Shown here: positions 17,167 to 25,340 of the stretch, one piece after another
How the letters are laid out: each line of letters starts with the position of its first letter
How positions within the stretch are numbered: the stretch's first letter is position 1
Origin: Amycolatopsis anabasis
GTDB taxonomy: Bacteria; Actinomycetota; Actinomycetes; Mycobacteriales; Pseudonocardiaceae
DNA: 60,575 bases
Assembly (NCBI RefSeq): GCF_009765355.1
Contig: NZ_VTHK01000051.1
Location: 1 to 60,575 of the forward strand
Reading direction: 5' to 3'
The notes under the pieces: model-generated
Told to the model about the DNA's origin: nothing
Databases searched by the model: none
What the model saw: only the letters and a program-made list of their open reading frames with translations
Program-made: the position numbers and the translations under genes

Positions 17167-18405
17167 TCAGCCGGTGAAGGTGAGCCAGATCAACGCCACG
17201 TTCAGCGTGATGATCACACTCGCGACCACCCAGCCGAGGCCCATGGTGACCCGGTGGTTCGCGTGCTCGCCCATCAGGTTCCGGTCGCCGGTCAGCTTGA
17301 TCAACGGCACCAGCGCGAACGGGATCCCGAACGAGAGCACCACCTGCGACACCACGAGCGCGCGGCTCGGATCGACCCCGGTCGCCAGCACCACGATCGC
17401 GGGCGCGAGCGTGACCAACCGGCGCAGCAGCAGCGGAATCCGTTTGCGCAGCAAGCCTTGCATGATCATCGCGCCCGCGTACGCACCGACCGAAGTGGAC
17501 GCGAGCCCGGAGGCGAGCAGCCCGACCGCGAACAGCAGCGCGACCACCGGCCCGAGCGCCTGGCCCACCGCCGCGTGCGCGCCCTCGATCGAGTCGACGC
17601 CCTCCTGCCCCTGCAGGTTCGTCGCGGCGAGCAGCACCATGGACAGGTTCACCGCGCCGGCCAGCAGCATCGCCAGCCCCACGTCGTACCGGGTGACCTT
17701 CAGCAGCCGTTTCCGCTGCGCGCCTTCGGGTTGCCCGTGCCGGTCGCGGGCCAGCCCGGAGTGCAGGTAGACCGCGTGCGGCATCACCGTGGCGCCGAGC
17801 ATGGCGGCGGCGATGAGCACGCTCTCGGTGCCCTGGAACCGCGGCACCAGCCCGCCGAACGTGCCGGACGCCGACGGTGGTTCGACGAACACGCCGACCA
17901 GGAAGCCGATCGCGATGATCGCCAGCAGCCCGGTGATCACCCGTTCGAACGGGCGCTGCCCCCGCTTGTCCTGCACCAGCAGCAGCCCGAGCGAGACCAC
18001 CCCGGTGATCAGCCCGCCGACCAGCAGCGGCAGCCCGAACAGCAGGTGCAGCGCGATCGCGCCGCCGACCACCTCGGCGAGGTCGGTGGCCATGGCCACC
18101 AGCTCCGCCTGTCCCCAGTAAGCGAGCCGGACCGGCCGCGAAGTCTTCTCCCGCACCGCCTCGGGCAGCGACATCCCGGTGACGAGCCCGAGTTTGGCCG
18201 ACAGGTACTGCACCAGCCCGGCCATCAGGTTCGCCGCGACGATGACCCAGACCAGCAGGTAGCCGAACTGCGCCCCGGCGCTGATGTTGGACGCGACGTT
18301 GCCCGGGTCGACGTAGGCGATCGCGGCGACGAACGCGGGGCCGAGCAGCACGGATCCGGCGCGCACCTTGGCGAGTTTCGGACGAGCCGCCTGCGCCAGT
18401 GCCAT
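17167..18405 (-). CDS. mntH: NRAMP-family Mn2+/Fe2+ transporter
   Basis: Natural-resistance-associated macrophage protein family, a proton-coupled divalent metal importer of 412 residues and eleven helices. The metal-binding DPGN of helix 1 is at about 33-36, and the helix 6 motif MPHAVYLHS is present. ATG 18405 is preferred over the adjacent GTG 18408 because the AGGTGG site is then about 6 bases away. Two palindromes upstream, one close to a DtxR-family site, suggest metal-dependent repression. It stands between the kinase and the thyX-ACT operon. Confidence 0.93.
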   Translation of the reverse strand: MALAQAARPKLAKVRAGSVLLGPAFVAAIAYVDPGNVASNISAGAQFGYLLVWVIVAANLMAGLVQYLSAKLGLVTGMSLPEAVREKTSRPVRLAYWGQAELVAMATDLAEVVGGAIALHLLFGLPLLVGGLITGVVSLGLLLVQDKRGQRPFERVITGLLAIIAIGFLVGVFVEPPSASGTFGGLVPRFQGTESVLIAAAMLGATVMPHAVYLHSGLARDRHGQPEGAQRKRLLKVTRYDVGLAMLLAGAVNLSMVLLAATNLQGQEGVDSIEGAHAAVGQALGPVVALLFAVGLLASGLASTSVGAYAGAMIMQGLLRKRIPLLLRRLVTLAPAIVVLATGVDPSRALVVSQVVLSFGIPFALVPLIKLTGDRNLMGEHANHRVTMGLGWVVASVIITLNVALIWLTFTG

Positions 18406-18426
18406 CACGCCACCTCAGTTCCCCAG

Positions 18427-18466
18427 AGTTGTCGGTTCAACCAACTCCAAGTTTAGGCGCGCCGAA
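18427..18466 (-). promoter_or_regulatory. Candidate metal-regulator operator upstream of mntH
   Basis: TTAGGCGCGCCGAA (18453-18466) is palindromic at 6 of 7 base pairs and resembles DtxR/IdeR/MntR boxes of the TTAGG-N-CCTAA type. Closer to the gene, AGTTG...CAACT (18427-18446) encloses GGTTGAACC. Both lie 20-60 bases upstream of the mntH start, where a repressor would block transcription. Regulator identity is inferred from the target gene. Confidence 0.45.
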
Positions 18467-18517
18467 CATTCCTGCCTAGCGTGACGTCCCACACTGATCC
18501 GAATGCCAGAAGTGTCG

Positions 18518-18562
18518 TGAGGGGACCCCTCCAGACAAATTTTGTCTGGAGGGGCCCCCTCA
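18518..18562 (-). terminator. 22-bp-arm hairpin, intergenic repeat family A copy 1
   Basis: Arms at 18518-18539 and 18541-18562 are complementary except for one position. Their sequence starts TGAGGGGACCCCTCC. The element sits just 3' of the ACT-domain gene on the minus strand, so it probably terminates the thyX-ACT mRNA. A second copy lies after pnp at 32721-32775. Confidence 0.7.
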
Positions 18563-18573
18563 TGAAAGAAGCA

Positions 18574-18972
18574 CTAGGCGGGGAGTGCGACCTCGTGGCC
18601 GGAGGCGCGCAGGGCGGCGATCGCCTGGTCGAGCTGGTCGCCGCGCACCAGGATGTGGTCGGTGTCGAAAGTGGACAGTGAGAACAACGCGACCCCGGCG
18701 GACGCCAGTTCGCTGGCGAGCGCGGCGATGATCCCGGTGAGCGTGAACGCCAGCGGCCCGCGCACGGTGAGCAGGCGCCAGCCGTCCTCGACCTCCGCGT
18801 CCCCGGGCGCGAGTTCCGCCGGGCAGATGACCGACAGCTCGCTCGGGGTTCTGGTCACCGACACCAGCACCGGATCGGTGACGTCCAGAAGCCCGGGCGG
18901 GGTCGGGGCGTCCGGCGCCAGCCGTGCGACGGCGTACTCCCCCGCCTGGACGTCGATCGCGAGGCGGCGCAT
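18574..18972 (-). CDS. ACT-domain protein (CASTOR-like fold)
   Basis: 132-residue protein with tandem ACT-like modules. The C-terminal half has the typical pattern GPLAFTLTGIIAALASELASAGVALFSLSTFDTDHILV. Related small proteins are annotated as ACT domain-containing and may bind amino acids as regulators. No catalytic domain is attached. The ATG overlaps the thyX stop (TGATG), so it is translated with thyX. A strong hairpin follows the stop. The link to thymidylate synthesis is only positional. Confidence 0.82.
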   Translation of the reverse strand: MRRLAIDVQAGEYAVARLAPDAPTPPGLLDVTDPVLVSVTRTPSELSVICPAELAPGDAEVEDGWRLLTVRGPLAFTLTGIIAALASELASAGVALFSLSTFDTDHILVRGDQLDQAIAALRASGHEVALPA

Positions 18973-19724
18973 CAGCCTTCGAGCACCTTCGGGCTGGAGG
19001 CCACCTCGGTGCCGTCCGGCAGGGTGGAGATGGTGAAGTCCGCGAACACGTTCTCCGCCACCTTCTGCAACTGCCGCAAGCATTCCACGGCCAGCGCGCG
19101 GATCTCGACATCGGCGTGCTCGGTCGCGCGCATGGCGATGAAGTGCCGCCACGCGCGGTAGTTCCCGGTGACCACGATCCGGGTCTCGGTCGCGTTGGGC
19201 AGCACCGAACGCGCGGCCTGGCGGGCCTGCTTGCGGCGCAGTGTCGCGCTCGGCGCGTCGGCGAACTTCTCCTCCAGCCCGGCGAGCAGTTCCGTGTAGG
19301 CGTCCAGGCTGGCCTGCGTCGCGGCGAGGAACTTCTCGTGCAGCTCCGGGTCCTCGGCGATCACGTCCGGCTCGACGAACGCGGCCTTGCGCTCGGGGAC
19401 GTACCGCTGCGAAAGCTGAGAGTACGAGAAGTGCCGGTGCCGGATCAGCTCGTGGGTCAGCGAACGCGAGATCCCGGTGATGTAGAAGCTCGCGGAGCCG
19501 TGCTCCAGGACCGACAGGTGCCCGACCTCGATGATGTGGTCGATGTACCCGGCGTTGGTGGCGGTCTTCGGGTTGGGCTTCTTCCAGGACTGGTAGCAGG
19601 CCCGGCCGGCGAACTCGGCGAGCGCCTGGCCACCGTCGGAATCGGTGGACCACGGCACGTCCTCCGGCGGGAAGAACTCCGTCTTCGCGATCAACTGCAC
19701 CTTCGGCGACACCGTCTCGGCCAC
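18972..19724 (-). CDS. thyX: Flavin-dependent thymidylate synthase
   Basis: ThyX makes dTMP from dUMP using FAD, NADPH and methylenetetrahydrofolate. The signature RHRX7S is present as RHRHFSYSQLS (about 95-105). The GTG at 19724 is chosen because it has a GAGGAG site and gives 250 residues, the usual length; the frame extends further upstream without support. It is the first gene of a two-gene operon with the ACT protein. Mycobacteria also have thyX close to dapA-rnj. Confidence 0.95.
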   Translation of the reverse strand: MAETVSPKVQLIAKTEFFPPEDVPWSTDSDGGQALAEFAGRACYQSWKKPNPKTATNAGYIDHIIEVGHLSVLEHGSASFYITGISRSLTHELIRHRHFSYSQLSQRYVPERKAAFVEPDVIAEDPELHEKFLAATQASLDAYTELLAGLEEKFADAPSATLRRKQARQAARSVLPNATETRIVVTGNYRAWRHFIAMRATEHADVEIRALAVECLRQLQKVAENVFADFTISTLPDGTEVASSPKVLEG

Positions 19725-19814
19725 GCGCGCTCCTCTTGACTCCCCGCTCCTGACGAACACCGGCAGCCTAACCGCCGCCGGACGGGCCGCCGGGATCAAC
19801 ACCCGCGCACCACG

Positions 19815-19868
19815 GCGACACCATCGCTTCCTTGACTGGTGTCATATGTGGTGGCATGTTGGTGTCAT
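19815..19868 (+). promoter_or_regulatory. Promoter with three direct TGGTGKCAT repeats
   Basis: -35 TTGACT (19832-19837) and a -10-like CATGTT (19855-19860), 17 bases apart, place the start of transcription at or next to the ATG at 19867. TGGTGTCAT (19837-19845), TGGTGGCAT (19849-19857) and TGGTGTCAT (19860-19868) repeat every 11-12 bases across the promoter and start codon. An inverted partial copy lies at 19815-19824. Ribbon-helix-helix proteins bind such helically phased repeats, so this is the likely autoregulatory operator of the downstream gene. Confidence 0.6.
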
Positions 19869-20388
19869 GGACCTGACGCCGTACATCACCAACCTCCGCG
19901 AGGACCTCACCGCGACGGCCTCCGCCGGAGACGAGCAGACCCGGCGCGCGGCGGCGGTGCTGTCCGCGGCGCTGGAGCCGGCGGTGCGCCTCGCGCTGAT
20001 GAACGCGCTGGCCGATCTCGCGGCGGAGGTCACCGCGAGCCTGCCCGACCACGTCGTGGAGGTCCGGCTCGACGGCCGGGACGTCCGCGTGGTGGTCACC
20101 GGGACGGGCGGTTCGGCCGCGGAGGAAGCTCCCCGTGCCGAACGGACGCAGGCGCCGCTGCCGCCGATCGACGGCGGCGACATCACCCGCATGACGTTGC
20201 GCATGGTGGAGAAGATCAAGGGCCAGGCCGAGCAGGCCGCCGCCGCGCAGGGCGTCTCCCTCAACACCTTCATCTCGCAGGCGGTGCAGGGGGCGTTGCA
20301 CGGCACGGTTCCGGGCCACGGTTCGCCGGAGAAACCGAAGCAGGGCAAGCAAACCGACTCGTTCCTGCACGGCTGGGTGGAGGGCTGA
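19867..20388 (+). CDS. HicB-like ribbon-helix-helix protein
   Basis: 173-residue protein. The C-terminal part (about 105-145) has the ribbon-helix-helix pattern: strand TRMTLRM, a helix, then GVSLNTFISQAVQGAL. This is the DNA-binding fold of HicB/Arc/MetJ. The N-terminal 80 residues are helical and strand-rich, as in HicB-like proteins. There is no HicA toxin beside it. Its partner is instead a DUF4097 protein starting 5 bases after the stop, a pairing I believe recurs in actinobacteria. Its own promoter carries three phased direct repeats, which suggests autoregulation. Confidence 0.8.
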   Translation: MDLTPYITNLREDLTATASAGDEQTRRAAAVLSAALEPAVRLALMNALADLAAEVTASLPDHVVEVRLDGRDVRVVVTGTGGSAAEEAPRAERTQAPLPPIDGGDITRMTLRMVEKIKGQAEQAAAAQGVSLNTFISQAVQGALHGTVPGHGSPEKPKQGKQTDSFLHGWVEG

Positions 20389-20393
20389 CCGCG

Positions 20394-21311
20394 ATGCCGA
20401 CCGAAGAGCAGACCTCGTCCGGCGAGGAACTCGTCCGCACCCAGGCGTACCCCGTCGACGGGCCGATCGAACTGGACATCAGCGTGACGATCGGCCGGAT
20501 CGACATCCGGTTGAGCGCGGACGTCGAAGAGGCGACCGTCGAGGTGCGCCACGACCCGTCGGCGCAGGAGCCCTGGGCGACCGGGGTGACGAACGTGCTG
20601 AACTGGGTCACCGAGCGGTTCGGTGACTCGTTCGGCGCCGACCTCAGCGGGACGCCGGTGGACGCGGTGCAGCAGGCGCGCATCGAGAAGACCGGCAACC
20701 GGCTGTCCGTGCGCGCGCCGAAAGCCCTGCCACTGCGCCGGATTCCGCTCGCGATCACCGTGCACGCGCCGGCCGGTTCCCACCTCGAGGTGAAGGCGGG
20801 CGCGGCGGACGTCAAGGTGACCGGTCCGGCGGGCCGCGCCGATCTGGTCACCGGCACCGGTGAGGTCGCGCTGGACCGCGCCGACGGGGCGGCGATCGTC
20901 CGCACCGGTTCCGGCGCCATCCGCCTCGGCCCGACGCTGGCGGGCTTGCAGGTGCGCACCGGCAGCGGTGACGTCGAGGCGTCCTCGCTGTCCGGTTCGG
21001 CGACCATCGTGACCGGCACCGGGGCCATCTGGCTCGGCGTGGTGTCCGGGGAGGTGCTCGCCCGCAGCGGCAGCGGCGACCTCTCCGTCGCGGAAGCGGC
21101 CGCGGGCAAGCTCGAGCTGCTCACCGGGTCCGGCGAGGTCCGGATCGGCATCCGCTCGGGCGTGGTCGCCGAGATCACCCTGTCCTCGGGTTCGGGCAAG
21201 GTCTCCAGCGAGCTGGACGTGTCCACCGAACCGCCCGACGCCGGAGCGGCGCTGAAGGTGAACGCGCGCACGGGGTACGGCCACGCGGTGGTCACCCGGG
21301 CCGCCCAGTAG
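20394..21311 (+). CDS. DUF4097 beta-strand repeat protein
   Basis: 305-residue protein. After a 100-residue N-terminal part, repeats of the type TGSGxVxLxxxxG follow every 20-25 residues (for example RTGSGAIRLG, RTGSGDVEAS, VTGTGAIWLG, LTGSGEVRIG). These form the right-handed beta-solenoid of the DUF4097/DUF4098 family. No signal peptide or membrane helix is seen, so it is probably cytoplasmic. It is in an operon with the ribbon-helix-helix protein (5-base gap). The function of the family is unknown; it may be a ligand-binding partner that tunes the regulator. Confidence 0.82.
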   Translation: MPTEEQTSSGEELVRTQAYPVDGPIELDISVTIGRIDIRLSADVEEATVEVRHDPSAQEPWATGVTNVLNWVTERFGDSFGADLSGTPVDAVQQARIEKTGNRLSVRAPKALPLRRIPLAITVHAPAGSHLEVKAGAADVKVTGPAGRADLVTGTGEVALDRADGAAIVRTGSGAIRLGPTLAGLQVRTGSGDVEASSLSGSATIVTGTGAIWLGVVSGEVLARSGSGDLSVAEAAAGKLELLTGSGEVRIGIRSGVVAEITLSSGSGKVSSELDVSTEPPDAGAALKVNARTGYGHAVVTRAAQ

Positions 21312-21330
21312 GCCACTTCCCAGGGGGCAG

Positions 21331-21410
21331 GAAGGGAGCTTTACTACCGTTCAACCGTAGTAAAGCTCCCTTCCTCATGTTCTCCTGGAGTAAAGCTCCC
21401 TTGCTATTTT
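21331..21410. repeat. Intergenic hairpin, repeat family B copy 1, with half copy
   Basis: GAAGGGAGCTTTACTAC (21331-21347) pairs perfectly with 21357-21373 over 17 bp, around a small GTTCAAC loop. A half copy GTAAAGCTCCCTTGC follows at about 21390 and ends in a run of T. The position after the DUF4097 stop and before the LuxR gene fits a terminator. A related copy with a changed stem base pair is at 26736-26780. Confidence 0.7.
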
Positions 21411-21436
21411 TCGCACCCGGCTAGGCTCTGGTCACG

Positions 21437-24262
21437 ATGAGCACGAACGTGGTAAGCCCGGTCTTCGTCGGGCGGGACGGCGAATCCGATCGCCTCGACC
21501 GGACCTTCGAACGCGTCGCCGGGGGTGGCGCGGCCACCGTGCTGATCGGCGGCGAGGCGGGGATCGGCAAGACCCGGCTGATCGGGGAATTCACCGCCCG
21601 GCTCGGGGCGCGAGCCCTGGTCCTGACCGGCGGCTGCGTGGAATTCGGCGCCGAGGGCCTGCCGTTCGCGCCGTTCGTCGCCGCGCTGCGCGGGCTGTCC
21701 GGCGACCTGACCGACCACGAGCGCACCGCGCTGGCGCCGCTGCTGCCCGGCTCCACCCCGGCGACCCCGACCGCGGGCGACGAGGCCCGGCCGCGGCTGT
21801 TCGAGGGCATGCTGGCGCTGCTCGCGCGGCTGGGCGAGAAACGGCCCGTGGTCGTGGTCATCGAGGACGCCCACTGGGCGGACCGCTCGAGCCGCGACCT
21901 GCTCGATTTCCTGGTGCGCAACCAGCATTCCGCCGACGGTTCCCTGCTCGTGGTCACCCATCGTTCCGAGGAACTCGGCCGCACCCACCCGCTGCGCCCA
22001 TTGCTCGCCGGGCTGGCCCGGTTGTCGTGGACCGAACGCCTCGAACTGGCCCGGCTGGGCAAACGCGAAGTCGTCCGCCAGGCCCGCGGCATCCTCGGCC
22101 GCGAACCGGATCCGGCGCAGCTCGGCGTCCTCTACCGGCGCAGCGACGGCAATCCGCTATTCGTCGAGGCGCTGCTCGACCGCGACGGCACGGACGGGCT
22201 TCCGGCGTCGCTGGCGGACCTCCTGCTCACCCGGATCGACCGGTTGCCCGAGGACGCCGCGCAGGTCGTCCGGATCGCCGGGGTCGGCCCGATCAGCGTC
22301 TGCCACCGCCTGCTGGTCGCGGTGTCCGATGTGGACTCGGCGACGCTTTCGCGCGGCCTGCGCGCTGCGGTGGACGCGAACGTGCTCGCCGTCGAGGGCG
22401 ACGGCTACCGGTTCCGGCACGCGCTGATCGGCGACGCCGTGTACCGCGATCTCGTACCGGGCGATCGGCTCGCCTGGCACGCCCGCTACGCCGAGGCACT
22501 GCGCGCCGATCCGACCCTGGCCGCCAGCCCGCGCCCGACCGCCGAACTCGCGCACCACCTGTTCGCCGCCCGGGACCTGCCCGGCGCGCTGTGCGCGGCC
22601 TGGGCGGCGGCCGACGAGGCCAAGCGCTCGCTCGCCTACGCCGAACAGCTCGGAATGCTCGAGCGTGTTCTGGAACTGTGGGATTCGGTGCCCGGCAGCG
22701 CCGAGCGCATCGGCGCCGAACGCCTCGACGTCTTGGAGAAGGCGGTCCACGCGGCGAGCCTGGCCGGGGAACTGGCACGCGGCGAAGCGCTCGCCACCGA
22801 GGCGCTGGCCGTGCTCGAAGGCACCGGTCAGCGGGTCCGCACCGCCGCGATGCTCGAACAGCGGGCGCGGATCCGCGGCCATTCCGGGCTTCCCGGCACC
22901 CTGGCCGATCTTCGTGAAGCGGTGCGGATCGTGCCGCCGGACAGCCAGATCCGCGGTTTCCTGCTGAACTCGCTCGCCGCGCATCTGATGGAGATCCCGA
23001 ACGAGGAGGAAGCGCGGAAGGTCGCGGAGGAAGCCCTCGCCGCCGCGCACGAAGCGGGCGCGGATCCGACCGAGGCTTCCGCCCTGATCACGCTCGCGGT
23101 GGTCCGCGGCCGCGCCGGGAACCCGGACGCCGAACTGCCGAAGTTCGCCCGAGCCCGCGCGATCGCGGAGAACATCGGCGCACACCGCATCCAGCTGCAC
23201 GCCCTGCACTGCGAATCCTCGCTGATGCAAGCATTCGGCCGACTGGAAGAGGCGGAAAGTCTTGCGCGGCAAGGATTGGCGGTCGCCCGCGAGGTCGGGC
23301 TCGCCCGGTCGGACGGCGCCGAGCACGCCGTCGACCTCACCGCCGCGCTCGTCGCCGCGGGCCGCTGGGACGACGCCCTGGAAACCGCCGATCGCGCACT
23401 CGAACTCGCCCCACCACCCAACCACCACGCGCATCTACTGGCGTTCAAGGGTTTTCTCGCGCTGCACCGCGGCGATCTCGCCGACTGCGCGAGCCTGACC
23501 GAACGCTCCTACGAGTTGCTCGGCGGCGAAACGAAGTTCTGCCAGGACCCGCTCATGTTGCCGCGGCTGAAGGCGGAACTCCGGCTCGCCGAGGGCGACC
23601 CGAAGGCGGCCGCGCGGGTGGTGGCCGACGTGCTGCCCGGCGAGTACCTGCTCGATTCCTCCCGGTTCGCCTGGCCGCTGCTGGTGCTCGGCGCGCGCAC
23701 GGCCGACCCGGACCTGCTCCCGCGACTGCGCGAACTGGCCGATCGCCTACGCGTCGCGGGCCCGGTACAGCACGCGTTCGCCCTGACCTTCGCCGCCGAA
23801 GCGGACGGCGCGGCGTGGGACGCGGCGGTCGCCGCATGGGAGAAGGTCGGCCAGCCCCTGCGCCTGGCGGAGGCGCTGCTCCCCGCCGCCGAAGCCGCGA
23901 TCACGGTCGACCGGGAAGCGGCGGCGGCTTCCCTGCGCCGAGCCGCCGAACTCGCCGATTCCCTCGGCGCGCTCCCCTTGCGCGAACGCATCGGCGACCT
24001 CGCGCGCCGCGCCCGGATCGTGCTGTCCCCGAACGAACCGGAACCCGATCAGGCGATCGCCCGCCTGGGCCTCACCCCGCGCGAACGGGAGATCCTGCGC
24101 CTGGTCGCCGACGGCCGGGGAAACAAGGAGATCGCCGAGCAACTGTTCATCTCGGCGAAGACGGCCAGCGTGCACGTGTCGAACATACTGGGCAAACTCG
24201 GCGTCGCGAACCGGGTGGAGGCTGCCGCCACCGCCAACCGCCTAGGAATCTTCGCGTCGTAG
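21437..24262 (+). CDS. LAL-type LuxR family ATPase regulator
   Basis: Large ATP-binding LuxR regulator of 941 residues. The N-terminal AAA/STAND ATPase has Walker A GEAGIGKT (39-46) and a Walker B-like VVVVIEDAHWAD. A long helical TPR-like region follows (about 380-860). The C-terminus has a LuxR helix-turn-helix: LTPREREILRLVADGRGNKEIAEQ with SAKTASVHVSNILGKLG. Such proteins are signal-integrating activators. The target is unknown; no pathway cluster is adjacent. A -10 TAGGCT lies 9 bases before the ATG with no ribosome site, so it may be leaderless. Its end overlaps the convergent DUF397 gene by 21 bases. Confidence 0.93.
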   Translation: MSTNVVSPVFVGRDGESDRLDRTFERVAGGGAATVLIGGEAGIGKTRLIGEFTARLGARALVLTGGCVEFGAEGLPFAPFVAALRGLSGDLTDHERTALAPLLPGSTPATPTAGDEARPRLFEGMLALLARLGEKRPVVVVIEDAHWADRSSRDLLDFLVRNQHSADGSLLVVTHRSEELGRTHPLRPLLAGLARLSWTERLELARLGKREVVRQARGILGREPDPAQLGVLYRRSDGNPLFVEALLDRDGTDGLPASLADLLLTRIDRLPEDAAQVVRIAGVGPISVCHRLLVAVSDVDSATLSRGLRAAVDANVLAVEGDGYRFRHALIGDAVYRDLVPGDRLAWHARYAEALRADPTLAASPRPTAELAHHLFAARDLPGALCAAWAAADEAKRSLAYAEQLGMLERVLELWDSVPGSAERIGAERLDVLEKAVHAASLAGELARGEALATEALAVLEGTGQRVRTAAMLEQRARIRGHSGLPGTLADLREAVRIVPPDSQIRGFLLNSLAAHLMEIPNEEEARKVAEEALAAAHEAGADPTEASALITLAVVRGRAGNPDAELPKFARARAIAENIGAHRIQLHALHCESSLMQAFGRLEEAESLARQGLAVAREVGLARSDGAEHAVDLTAALVAAGRWDDALETADRALELAPPPNHHAHLLAFKGFLALHRGDLADCASLTERSYELLGGETKFCQDPLMLPRLKAELRLAEGDPKAAARVVADVLPGEYLLDSSRFAWPLLVLGARTADPDLLPRLRELADRLRVAGPVQHAFALTFAAEADGAAWDAAVAAWEKVGQPLRLAEALLPAAEAAITVDREAAAASLRRAAELADSLGALPLRERIGDLARRARIVLSPNEPEPDQAIARLGLTPREREILRLVADGRGNKEIAEQLFISAKTASVHVSNILGKLGVANRVEAAATANRLGIFAS

Positions 24263-24430
24263 GAACGCCCGCCACGCCGCGGCCGACACGACGAGCGCAC
24301 CGGCCTCGGGCGACTTGCTGTCGCGCACGGCAACCGCCGGACCGATGAAGGCCACCTCAACGCAGTCGCCGTTGGCACCATCGCCTCCGCTGTATGTGCT
24401 CTTCCGCCAGGGAACGTTGATCAGGTCCAC
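24242..24430 (-). CDS. DUF397 small protein
   Basis: 62-residue DUF397 protein. The family signature is clear: WRKSTYSGGDGANGDCVEVA followed by VAVRDSKSPEAGALVVSAAAWRAFL. In actinobacteria DUF397 genes sit next to XRE-family DUF5753 regulators, and the pair behaves like a regulator/antagonist or toxin-antitoxin-like system in Streptomyces. Here the partner gene immediately upstream is frameshifted. The GTG start is 21 bases after the partner stop. Its 3' end overlaps the LuxR gene tail. Confidence 0.88.
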   Translation of the reverse strand: MDLINVPWRKSTYSGGDGANGDCVEVAFIGPAVAVRDSKSPEAGALVVSAAAWRAFLRREDS

Positions 24431-24451
24431 GGCGTGCCTCTCCGGCTCGGC

Positions 24452-25146
24452 TCAGCGTTCGGCGGCCACCTCCCGGATCAAGGAGATCGAGTCCTGCTCA
24501 TCCAGTCCGAGATCGGTGAAGTGGTCGAACAGCAGCCTACCAGCGCGAATATCGCGCGGTTTCTCCAATTGCATCGATCCGAACCCGTATTCGAGATAGA
24601 CCAGGCCGGGTTCCTCTGGGTCCTCGAAATCCACGATGATGAAGTTGCTGTACAGGCCACTGTGCGGGCCAACGTTCTGCGGAATCACTTGCACCGTCTG
24701 CAGTCGCACGGCGACCTCGTTCTCCAGCCGCTTCCCGGTGAAGGGATCGCGGGCCGAATCGAAAACGGTCCGCATGTAGGTCTCGGTTTGCAGCAGCCCG
24801 GGCACGAAACCGAGCTGATACGTGCGGATCATCGAGCCTCCGCTTCGATGCTGACGAAGCCTCGGTCGTCCAGGCCGTAGGCGTACCACCAGCCGCGCTC
24901 GTCGGCGCGGTCGTAGAGCTTGACGTAGTCCGGGAAGTCCGGGGTGATCACGCCGTAGAGGTCCAGCATCGCCAGGTACTCGTGGTAATGCGGCAGCGGC
25001 CCTTCTCGATGCGGCTCATCTTCGACGGCGAGAAGCGCAGCTTCTTCCCGGCCTCCTGCTGCGTCATCCGCTCGCGGTCGCGCATGCGGCGAAAGCATCC
25101 GGCCGACCTGCCGCATGCGCGCGTTGGGTTTGCGTGGCTCACGCAC
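24452..25146 (-). pseudogene. XRE-type helix-turn-helix/DUF5753 regulator, frameshifted
   Basis: Reading across frames rebuilds a normal DUF5753 regulator. The HTH part (DRERMTQQEAGKKLRFSPSK, SRIEKG) is in one frame. The following part (LPHYHEYLAMLDLYGVITPD ... GWWYAYGLDDRGFVSIEAEA) is in another, and the DUF5753 C-terminus (MIRTYQLGFVPGLLQTETYM ... SISLIREVAAER) in a third. Apparent lesions are an extra base near 25092-25094, a missing base near 24995-25003 and a missing base near 24833-24840. The first two cancel, leaving the HTH scrambled. The third break has an ATGA (24829-24832) that could restart translation. Either the gene is decayed or the assembly has errors. Confidence 0.7.
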
Positions 25147-25340
25147 CGGAAATCACCCCTCGGATACGTCTGAGCACGAATCGTAAGGTGGGCTTTCGCG
25201 GTCGAAAGTTTCGACTCGCCGCGCGCCTTAGCCCCGGCTGAGATCGCGTACGCGGAAATAAGGCCCGCGCCTCATGCGGGCTCCCCCGCCTTAGGGCGAA
25301 TCTCGATCCCGTCAGAGCGACACGCAAGGGAGCCGAGAAT

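Noticed and set aside
15466..18456. A long open frame antisense to the kinase and mntH
   Set aside because: No recognisable domains; it follows from codon bias in the real genes.
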